A DNA stretch of 6,721 nt from Bacillus sp. (in: firmicutes) (GTDB lineage: Bacteria > Bacillota > Bacilli > Bacillales > Cytobacillaceae). The translations under genes were made by a program, and so were the position numbers. Below, in pieces: positions 1 through 4,616 of the stretch. The DNA is taken from positions 599 through 7,319 of the forward strand of contig DMSR01000296.1 of assembly GCA_003457145.1 (NCBI GenBank), given 5' to 3'. The number at the start of each line of letters is the position of its first letter. Position 1 is the first letter of the stretch. The notes under the pieces were generated by a model. It did not search any database. It had not been told where the DNA came from and worked only from the letters and a program-made list of their open reading frames with translations.

Positions 1-864
1 AAGGAAACACGGGCGTATCAAGAGAAACTCCAGGAAGAAATCAATCAGGATCGGGAAGACCATGGGAAGAAGCCTATTCCTCCTGAAAAGTTCGACAAGG
101 AAGAATCGAAGGAAATAAAGGAAAGTAAGACCGACCCGGAAAGTGGGTATTACGTGAAAGATGAGCGGACCAAACAGTTTGCCTACTCCTTTCATGCGGC
201 ATCCGACCGTAACGGATTTGTCCTCGGTACGATTGTGACACCTGGTAACACGCATGACAGCCTGATTCTTGAGCCAATCGTAAAACAAGTGATAGAGAAA
301 GTTGGAAAGCCCAAAGCCGTTGCGGCAGACGCTGCCTATAAAACCCCAGCTATTACAAAGTTTCTGATTGAAAACGAAATGACTCCGGCTTTGCCTTATA
401 CCCGACCACGGACGAAAGAAGGTTTTTTCCGTAAATATGACTATGTGTATGATGAATTCTATGACTGTTACTTGTGTCCTGCGGGTGAAATCCTTAAGTA
501 TTCTACCACCACGAAAGAGGGATACCGAGAATATAAATCACCAAAGCATGTCTGCGCTATCTGCCCGTTTTTAGCGCAATGCACAGAAAGCAAGGACCAC
601 CAAAAGGTGGTAACGCGCCATATCTGGCAAGAGTACGTGGAAGAAGCGGACCACTTAAGGCACAAACAGGAAGTAAAAGAAATCTATGCGAAGCGCAAGG
701 AAACCATTGAGCGTGTATTCGCAGATGCAAAAGAAAAGCATGGCATGCGTTGGACAACCCTGAGGGGACTTAAAAAATTGTCGATGCAGGCGATGCTTAC
801 TTTCGCTGCCTTGAATTTGAAGAAGATGGCCAACTGGACATGGAGAAGTCCAATAATGGCCTAA
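1..864 (+). CDS. IS1182-family transposase, C-terminal part (5' end outside window)
   Basis: The frame is open from base 1, so the true start lies upstream; 287 codons precede the TAA at 862-864. Such transposases carry a DDE (RNase H-like) catalytic core and cut and join the insertion sequence ends. In visible-residue numbering, the conserved stretch DPESGYYVKDERTKQFAYSF begins at about residue 43. The second catalytic Asp is D110 (AADAAYKTP, bases 328-330) and the Glu is probably E237 (ETIERVFADAKEKHGMR, bases 709-711). The first Asp should lie upstream of the window. A Cys-rich segment (YDCYLCPAGE, HVCAICPFLAQC) between D and E is typical of this family (DDE_Tnp_1 plus DDE_Tnp_1_6 arrangement). 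I see no internal stop or frameshift, so this part looks intact. The GTG at 154 is internal and not the start. It converges on the symporter gene. Family assignment is from recognised motifs, not a search. Confidence 0.9.
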   Translation, partial: KETRAYQEKLQEEINQDREDHGKKPIPPEKFDKEESKEIKESKTDPESGYYVKDERTKQFAYSFHAASDRNGFVLGTIVTPGNTHDSLILEPIVKQVIEKVGKPKAVAADAAYKTPAITKFLIENEMTPALPYTRPRTKEGFFRKYDYVYDEFYDCYLCPAGEILKYSTTTKEGYREYKSPKHVCAICPFLAQCTESKDHQKVVTRHIWQEYVEEADHLRHKQEVKEIYAKRKETIERVFADAKEKHGMRWTTLRGLKKLSMQAMLTFAALNLKKMANWTWRSPIMA

Positions 865-914
865 AATTAAAGCTAAGAGAGTCTAATTTCCATGAAAAAT
901 CCGCTAAAATCCAA

Positions 915-950
915 AAAGGGGTTCGGAATGAGAGCATTCCAAACCCCTTT
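915..950. terminator. Large hairpin after transposase, probable bidirectional terminator
   Basis: Arms 915-930 and 935-950 pair over 16 positions with one mismatch (C924/A941) and a 4-base loop AGAG. On the minus strand the stem is followed by a run of five T (913-917) and then more T-rich sequence, so it can end transcripts of the symporter. On the plus strand only three T follow. It lies 50 bases after the transposase stop. Confidence 0.7.
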
Positions 951-961
951 GTCGACAAACT

Positions 962-995
962 GAGCTGATCGTAATCGATCAGCTCTCCGTTTTTT
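962..995 (+). terminator. Rho-independent terminator between transposase and symporter
   Basis: A perfect 10-bp stem (962-971 with 976-985, GAGCTGATCG and its complement) with loop TAAT is followed by TCCG and six T (990-995). The T tract is on the plus strand, so it ends transcription coming from the transposase and shields the convergent symporter gene. On the minus strand it is followed only by a weak AGTTTGT. Confidence 0.75.
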
Positions 996-1009
996 AAATT
1001 CAAACTATT

Positions 1010-2473
1010 CTATGAAACCTTTTCTTTGTCAGGTTCATATTTATACTCATCTTCCCAGTATTCTGCATTTTTAATGCCGAGCTTCTTGGAATTGAACACT
1101 GGATCTAGGCCCTGCTTCTTCTGCTCTTCATAATCCTTAAGTGCAATTAAAGCTGGTTTGGCAAGGAGGAGGATGGCAATTAAATTCAGCCATACCATCA
1201 GCCCTAAGCCTACGTCGCCTAATGCCCATGCGAGCGAAGCTTCCTTGACTGCTCCGTAGAAGGTAGCACCTAACAGTACCACTTTTAAAACGAACATTGG
1301 AACTTTTCCGTTTCTTCCTCTAAGAAGATAAGCAATATTTGTTTCAGCCATATAGTAGTAAGCCATGATTGTTGTGAAAGCGAAGAAGAATAGTGCCACT
1401 GCAACAAATCCGGCTCCAAAACCTGGGATGACAGACTCAACGGCTGCCTGTGTATAACCAGGGCCAGCTTCGACTCCCGGCAACTTTTCGACTAGGAAAG
1501 TTTTGCCGTCGGCTCCAACCGTATTGAACATGCCTGTAAATAAAATCATGAACGCAGTTGCCGAACACACGAATAGAGTATCAATATATACGGAGAATGC
1601 CTGCACAAGTCCTTGCTTTGCCGGGTGGGAAACCTCCGCTGCCGCAGCAGCATGTGGGCCTGTACCCTGTCCTGCTTCGTTGGAATAAATACCGCGTTTT
1701 ACTCCCCATGCAATCGCGCTGCCAAGAATTCCACCAAACATAGAATCCGCGCCAAATGCACTTCTGAAAATAAGTGAGAAAACCGCTGGCAATTCAGTGA
1801 CGTTCATTCCGATTATTACAAGAGCCACCAGGATGTAACCCACTGCCATAAAAGGAACCGTATACTGTGCTACTGTCGCAATCCTTTTTACTCCACCGAA
1901 AATGATCAACGCTAAAAGCACAACCACGATTGAACCAGTAACAGCTTTACTTACACCAAAAGCGTTCTCAAGGCCGAGGGCAATCGAGTTAGATTGAATC
2001 CCAGGCATTAAAAAGGCCATTGCCAAAAGTGCTGATAACGCAAATGCAATAGCAAACCATCTGATTCCAAGTCCTTTTTCAATGTAATAAGCAGGGCCGC
2101 CTCGATATACGCCATCTTGTTTTACCTTATAAATTTGTGCCAATGTTGATTCAACGAAGGCACTGCCTGCACCGATAAAAGCAATTGTCCACATCCAGAA
2201 CACCGCTCCAGGACCACCCATTGCAATAGCAGTCGCAGTTCCCGCAATATTCCCTGTTCCGACGCGGCCTGAAAGAGAAATTGATAAGGCCTGAAAAGAT
2301 GAAACGCCTGCATCGGAACCTCTGCCTTGGAACATTAACATAACCATGTCCTTGATGTGTCTAACCTGTAAAAACCTGGTCAGAACTGAGAAGAGTAAAC
2401 CAATACCAAGTATGATATAAATGACTGGTGTACTCCACAGAATCCCATTTAAACCATTAACGAAATCCGACAA
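1010..2473 (-). CDS. Sodium:alanine/glycine/glutamine symporter (AGCS family)
   Basis: The 487-residue polytopic membrane protein is full length for the AGCS (Na_Ala_symp) family, which couples amino-acid uptake to Na+ (or H+) entry at the cytoplasmic membrane. Family hallmarks are SGRVGTGNIAGTATAI (68-83), the signature GGPGAVFWMW (86-95), and SNEAGQGTGP (264-273) followed by HAAAAAEVSHPAKQG. Many hydrophobic segments of about 20 residues run through it, in line with the family's roughly 11 helices, and it ends in a charged cytoplasmic tail (KYEPDKEKVS). The GQGTG variant resembles the AlsT/GlnT-type members of Bacilli that take glutamine or alanine, but substrate cannot be fixed from sequence. 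The start is TTG: an AAAGGGGG Shine-Dalgarno (2480-2487) sits 6 bases upstream and no ATG lies nearby. It is monocistronic, with its own promoter at 2515-2543, and I see no TnrA box. Confidence 0.93.
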   Translation of the reverse strand: MSDFVNGLNGILWSTPVIYIILGIGLLFSVLTRFLQVRHIKDMVMLMFQGRGSDAGVSSFQALSISLSGRVGTGNIAGTATAIAMGGPGAVFWMWTIAFIGAGSAFVESTLAQIYKVKQDGVYRGGPAYYIEKGLGIRWFAIAFALSALLAMAFLMPGIQSNSIALGLENAFGVSKAVTGSIVVVLLALIIFGGVKRIATVAQYTVPFMAVGYILVALVIIGMNVTELPAVFSLIFRSAFGADSMFGGILGSAIAWGVKRGIYSNEAGQGTGPHAAAAAEVSHPAKQGLVQAFSVYIDTLFVCSATAFMILFTGMFNTVGADGKTFLVEKLPGVEAGPGYTQAAVESVIPGFGAGFVAVALFFFAFTTIMAYYYMAETNIAYLLRGRNGKVPMFVLKVVLLGATFYGAVKEASLAWALGDVGLGLMVWLNLIAILLLAKPALIALKDYEEQKKQGLDPVFNSKKLGIKNAEYWEDEYKYEPDKEKVS

Positions 2474-2514
2474 GTTAATCCCCCTTTACTTATTTAAAAT
2501 TCTTTCTATTTTGA

Positions 2515-2543
2515 ATTATAAGTCAATAATGCAGTCAGGACAA
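2515..2543 (-). promoter_or_regulatory. Sigma-A-type promoter of the symporter gene
   Basis: Read on the minus strand there is a -35 TTGTCC (2538-2543), a 17-base spacer and a perfect -10 TATAAT (2515-2520). Transcription would begin near 2508, giving a leader of about 35 bases that contains the AAAGGGGG ribosome binding site. No operator that I recognise overlaps it. Confidence 0.7.
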
Positions 2544-2594
2544 TTAAAATATGAAAATTTTTTGAACTAAATAAATAACTTGCTTCCATTCTGC

Positions 2595-2630
2595 AAAAAA
2601 AGCTCCTTTAACTTAGTTAAAAGAGCTTTT
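2595..2630 (-). terminator. Rho-independent terminator of the DDAH-like hydrolase gene
   Basis: On the minus strand a 15-bp A/T-flanked stem (2616-2630 with 2598-2612, core AAAAGCTCTTTTAAC, one G-U pair) with a 3-base loop runs into seven T (2595-2601). It starts 20 bases after the hydrolase stop codon and separates that gene from the symporter promoter. Confidence 0.85.
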
Positions 2631-2649
2631 CCGACTTTGTTTTTACTAT

Positions 2650-3513
2650 TCAATTGACATCCACATTGCTTCTCAATATTGGAAGTGTGCAGCAGCGGAA
2701 TGAGCCGCCGGATTTAATAATTTCTGTAATATCGACTTCAATTACTTCGAATCCCCTGCTTCGGAGCTGTTCATTTACACCTTTATTGACAGGCAAGCTT
2801 AATATCCGCTTACTTCCTATACTTAAAACATTCGTCCCTAATGTAAATTGCTCTTCTTCGGATACATCAATCAAATCATAGCGTGATTGGAACAGCTCGA
2901 TATCTCCCTCTGTTAGTGCAGGGCGATATATGAGTGCAACTTCTGGTGAAACCACGTTGAATACACAATCTAGGTGTAAATACTTTTCCTTAAAAGGAAT
3001 GGCTATCACTTTGAAATTAGTTAACAGACTCTGTAAATGATCGGCAGCATTTTGATTTGTCCGATTGCTTAATCCAACGTATATTGTATCCTGGTCGATG
3101 ATGACATCTCCACCTTCTATCACATCACCCAGTAAATTATAATAAGAAATTTCCTCATCCTCGAGCCACTGTTTTAAAACTTCCTCTTCACCCTTCCGGA
3201 TATCACTAGCCATATCAGCTACAAAAATAGTCTGACCAAGAGTGAAACCTATATCCCTTGTAAAAACTTGTTCAGGATATTTTTTATGGTATGGAAGTAA
3301 GATGACTTCCACACCATATTTCCGCAATGTATTCACAAATTCACTATGCTGTTCTAAAGCGCGTTCAATATGTATGCCTTCATCCTTGAAATGTCTTTGT
3401 GTTTCATTAATGACATCTCGAATCGTCATATATTGGGGTTGGCACAATATCACCTTTTTTAATACATCATATTCATTTAATACAGAACCTTTATTATTGT
3501 TGTTTTGTTCCAT
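2650..3513 (-). CDS. Amidinotransferase-fold hydrolase, DDAH/arginine deiminase-like
   Basis: This predicted cytoplasmic enzyme of 287 residues belongs to the guanidino-modifying superfamily (dimethylarginine dimethylaminohydrolase, arginine deiminase, amidinotransferase), whose members attack a guanidino or ureido carbon with a Cys nucleophile. Visible landmarks, numbered from the chosen start, are FTRDIGF (84-90), EGGD (133-136), GLSNRTN (147-153, the DDAH-like GLSxRTN motif), HLD with the catalytic His (180-182), and GGSFRCCTLP with probable nucleophile C274. All expected active-site residues are present. Substrate is open: methylarginine, arginine, citrulline or another guanidino compound. 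The start is set at ATG 3511-3513 because AGGAGG (3521-3526) lies 7 bases before it. The upstream in-frame ATG (3517-3519) is only 1 base from that AGGAGG. The gene is monocistronic, ends at a strong terminator, and diverges from the small-gene pair across a region with a TnrA-like box. Confidence 0.88.
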   Translation of the reverse strand: MEQNNNNKGSVLNEYDVLKKVILCQPQYMTIRDVINETQRHFKDEGIHIERALEQHSEFVNTLRKYGVEVILLPYHKKYPEQVFTRDIGFTLGQTIFVADMASDIRKGEEEVLKQWLEDEEISYYNLLGDVIEGGDVIIDQDTIYVGLSNRTNQNAADHLQSLLTNFKVIAIPFKEKYLHLDCVFNVVSPEVALIYRPALTEGDIELFQSRYDLIDVSEEEQFTLGTNVLSIGSKRILSLPVNKGVNEQLRSRGFEVIEVDITEIIKSGGSFRCCTLPILRSNVDVN

Positions 3514-3560
3514 ATTCATTCCTCCTAGTGGACAAATCAGTTATAGATTTCCCCATTCCT

Positions 3561-3566
3561 TTAATA
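3561..3566 (-). promoter_or_regulatory. Candidate -10 of the hydrolase gene
   Basis: On the minus strand TATTAA matches TATAAT at 4 of 6 positions. Seventeen bases upstream lies only a poor -35 (TTTTAA, 3584-3589). A start near 3554 would put the TnrA-like box (centre 3602) at about -48, the usual place for TnrA activation, and a weak -35 would then be expected. This is inference from spacing. Confidence 0.3.
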
Positions 3567-3593
3567 ATCATTACGGAAGTCCATTAAAAATTC

Positions 3594-3610
3594 AGTGAGA
3601 TTTCCTGACA
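3594..3610. promoter_or_regulatory. Near-consensus TnrA/GlnR box between divergent genes
   Basis: The 17-mer AGTGA-GATTTCC-TGACA matches TGTNA-N7-TNACA at every conserved position except the first (A for T). It has the A/T-rich centre typical of TnrA sites and shares the GTGAGAT start with the perfect box before tnrA. It lies between the hydrolase gene (-) and the small-gene pair (+), with its centre about 48-50 bases from a plausible start site in each direction. A chance match with one mismatch is possible. Confidence 0.45.
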
Positions 3611-3639
3611 CATTTCCTTACGTATAGAAGAAAATGTTT

Positions 3640-3645
3640 TACAAT
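3640..3645 (+). promoter_or_regulatory. Candidate -10 of the small-gene pair
   Basis: TACAAT (5 of 6 to TATAAT) has no good -35 at 16-18 bases. Transcription from about 3652 would place the TnrA-like box centre near -50 and leave a leader of about 43 bases before ATG 3695. A CTGACA at 3605-3610 looks like a -35 but is too far away. Confidence 0.35.
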
Positions 3646-3694
3646 GATGAAAATTCAAAGTCCCTTGAAAAATTTTGGAAATGAGGGTGAGGTC

Positions 3695-3883
3695 ATGGAA
3701 CATCAGAAAGCAGTACATGTAGCCCAGCTAATCATCTTGCTTGACGTTTTCAGAGATGATCTATATGAGGAATTAATTAAAACACTTGGAAATCAGGCAC
3801 CAGAATTCCTAAGAGCTGTACAAAACAGTCCAGATTGGGAGGGATATAAAAACTATGTCTATACATTTGCGAAATGCTATTGA
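3695..3883 (+). CDS. Small hypothetical protein upstream of and overlapping fbpA-like gene
   Basis: I do not recognise this 62-residue protein. It begins MEHQKAVHVAQLIILLDVFR, then has an acidic, probably helical middle (DDLYEELIKTLGN), and ends in an aromatic tail (DWEGYKNYVYTFAKCY) with one Cys. It has no signal peptide or clear membrane segment. The start at ATG 3695 is preferred over the in-frame ATG at 3644 because GAGGGTGAGG (3683-3692) precedes 3695, while 3644 has no ribosome binding site and overlaps the candidate -10. Its last 29 bases overlap the next gene in a different frame, and that gene's ribosome binding site lies inside it, so the two are probably translationally coupled. 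The role may be linked to that of its FbpA-like partner, but this rests on position only. Confidence 0.6.
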   Translation: MEHQKAVHVAQLIILLDVFRDDLYEELIKTLGNQAPEFLRAVQNSPDWEGYKNYVYTFAKCY

Positions 3884-4028
3884 AAAACTGAAAACATATT
3901 ATATTGATGCTTTGATCAAGTCCGGGTTTAATGACTTCTCTGAGGCCGAGTTGAAAGCTTTAACGATTACAGATTTAAAACACATCCATAAGAGGAGTTC
4001 TAAATGGACCGTTAAAGATGGAAAATAA
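3855..4028 (+). CDS. FbpA-like (Fur-regulated basic protein) small protein
   Basis: This 57-residue basic protein starts MSIHLRNAIEKLKTYYIDAL and has the FbpA-family pattern LRNAxEKxK...LIxxGF...xELKALTITDLKxIHKR over residues 5-46, followed by a Lys-rich end (SSKWTVKDGK). In Bacillus subtilis FbpA is one of the small Fur-controlled proteins of the iron-sparing response, thought to help shut down expression of iron-using proteins together with the sRNA FsrA. The ATG follows GGGAGGGA (3837-3844) by about 10 bases, slightly long. The gene overlaps the preceding small gene by 29 bases and lies 84 bases before tnrA, with no terminator visible between, so read-through into tnrA is possible. No convincing Fur box is seen upstream. 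Family call is from memory of the motif; its in vivo role here is inferred. Confidence 0.7.
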   Translation: MSIHLRNAIEKLKTYYIDALIKSGFNDFSEAELKALTITDLKHIHKRSSKWTVKDGK

Positions 4029-4050
4029 TTTTTGCCAAAAACCTATTCCG

Positions 4051-4067
4051 TGTGAGATAATCTAACA
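4051..4067. promoter_or_regulatory. Perfect TnrA/GlnR operator in the tnrA promoter
   Basis: TGTGA-GATAATC-TAACA fits TGTNA-N7-TNACA at every conserved base. It directly abuts the -10 TATAAT (4068-4073), so it fills the -35/-10 spacer. With a start near 4080 the box centre is at about -21. Bound GlnR or TnrA there would block RNA polymerase, so repression is the simpler reading. Confidence 0.85.
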
Positions 4068-4073
4068 TATAAT
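4068..4073 (+). promoter_or_regulatory. -10 element of tnrA promoter
   Basis: A perfect TATAAT immediately follows the TnrA/GlnR box. The hexamer 17 bases upstream (ATTCCG, 4045-4050) is a poor -35. A start near 4080 would leave a leader of about 33 bases before the ATG at 4113. Confidence 0.65.
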
Positions 4074-4112
4074 TAATGGAACAGAAATCCTCTGAAAAAG
4101 TGTGGTGACATA

Positions 4113-4436
4113 ATGGGGAATGATTCTTCTTATAAAGACAAAAAAGTAATCACGATTGGAATCGTCAAAGAATTGACCGGTCTTTCGGAGCGGCAGATCA
4201 GATATTATGAAGAAAGAAAATTAATTTTCCCTGACCGGACACAGGGTGGCAGCAGAAGATATTCATTCGCTGATGTCGAACAATTGGTCGAGATAGCAAA
4301 TAAAATAGAGGACGGAGTCCAGACTTATGAAATCCGCCAGGAAATGGTCCGCGAGAAGAAAAGGAATGATGAAGCGGCTCATAAAAAAATGATTCAGGGC
4401 CAATTAAATGCCCGCTTCGGTGTACGAAAACATTGA
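4113..4436 (+). CDS. tnrA: Nitrogen transcriptional regulator TnrA (MerR family)
   Basis: TnrA activates and represses nitrogen genes when nitrogen is limiting; feedback-inhibited glutamine synthetase binds its C-terminus and keeps it off DNA in nitrogen excess. The 107-residue protein is close to the B. subtilis length (110). [13 protein letters not shown] (6-18) leads into the MerR winged helix-turn-helix with [20 protein letters not shown] (21-40) and [11 protein letters not shown] (48-58). The segment IANKxEDGVQTxEI follows, and the C-terminal [11 protein letters not shown] (97-107) corresponds to the glutamine-synthetase-binding tail QLNAHFRYKNR. The N-terminal YKDKKV and the short C-terminus separate it from GlnR, which is longer. 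The ATG is preceded by a modest TGGTGA. A perfect operator lies in its own promoter, and the next gene, an ammonium transporter, is a classic TnrA target with a matching box. Confidence 0.95.
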   Translation: MGNDSSYKDKKVITIGIVKELTGLSERQIRYYEERKLIFPDRTQGGSRRYSFADVEQLVEIANKIEDGVQTYEIRQEMVREKKRNDEAAHKKMIQGQLNARFGVRKH

Positions 4437-4475
4437 TTAAAACGGTTTCTATAAATCATTCTTTTCAAATGCATT

Positions 4476-4503
4476 CCTCCCGCCTCCTTTGCGAGGTTTT
4501 TTT
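4476..4503 (+). terminator. Probable Rho-independent terminator of tnrA
   Basis: CCTC(CC)GC pairs with GCGAGG (4491-4496) around a 7-base loop, giving a 6-bp stem with a 2-base bulge, followed by seven T (4497-4503). A simpler 4-bp CCTC/GAGG stem is also possible. The stem is short but the T tract is strong and lies 40 bases after the tnrA stop, which makes amt a separate transcription unit. Confidence 0.65.
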
Positions 4504-4519
4504 ATTGCCTCAAAAACCA

Positions 4520-4536
4520 TGTTAGATTTCTTAACA
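4520..4536. promoter_or_regulatory. Perfect TnrA box upstream of amt
   Basis: TGTTA-GATTTCT-TAACA matches TGTNA-N7-TNACA with fully symmetric outer arms (TGTTA/TAACA). Its centre (4528) is about 50 bases before the start predicted from the -10 at 4566-4571, the spacing known for TnrA-activated promoters such as B. subtilis nrgAB. Strong induction of amt under nitrogen limitation is expected. Confidence 0.88.
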
Positions 4537-4562
4537 CAATTATAGAAACTCATTGATTTACA

Positions 4563-4571
4563 TGCGAGAAT
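4563..4571 (+). promoter_or_regulatory. Candidate extended -10 of the amt promoter
   Basis: TGC-GAGAAT combines a TGN extension with a hexamer matching TATAAT at 4 of 6 positions. No good -35 is present, as expected for a TnrA-dependent promoter. Start near 4578, leader about 39 bases. TACAAA (4571-4576) and TACATT (4578-4583) are weaker alternatives on spacing. Confidence 0.45.
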
Positions 4572-4616
4572 ACAAATTACATTCAATTAATCAACGATTT
4601 ACGAAAGGGGATCAAC

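Larger units (their letters stand above)
1..985 (+). mobile_element. Right part of an IS1182-like insertion sequence (boundary uncertain)
   Basis: The transposase occupies nearly all of this stretch and is followed by about 120 bases holding two compact hairpins. The left end and its terminal inverted repeat are outside the window, so the right inverted repeat and any target duplication cannot be located. The 985 boundary is a guess set at the end of the second hairpin stem. The element could already end near 950. Confidence 0.5.

Noticed and set aside
797..1003. 68-codon minus-strand frame across the transposase end and the hairpins
   Set aside because: It reads through two inverted repeats and the transposase 3' end, has no family resemblance and is antisense to a clear gene.
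3562..3576. Possible Fur box (TAATAAT-C-ATTACGG) near the FbpA-like pair
   Set aside because: It matches the 7-1-7 Fur consensus at only 10 of 14 positions, mostly through A/T bases, and lies upstream of the plausible plus-strand promoter.
3242..3598. 118-codon plus-strand frame antisense to the hydrolase
   Set aside because: The opposite strand carries an intact enzyme with all catalytic motifs; this frame shows no recognisable domain.
3640..3658. Second possible Fur box overlapping the TACAAT -10
   Set aside because: About 11 of 19 matches to the classical Fur box in A/T-rich DNA is not distinguishable from chance, although the position would make sense.
3644..3694. Upstream in-frame ATG (3644) as the start of the small gene
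   Set aside because: There is no ribosome binding site before it and it overlaps the candidate -10 TACAAT; ATG 3695 follows GAGGGTGAGG.
4029..4050. Terminator after the FbpA-like gene
   Set aside because: There is a T run near the stop, but no convincing stem precedes it, so no terminator is called.
4436..4450. Possible CcpA (cre) site just after the tnrA stop
   Set aside because: It has one mismatch to a degenerate consensus at the invariant G, and it is far upstream of the amt promoter behind a terminator.
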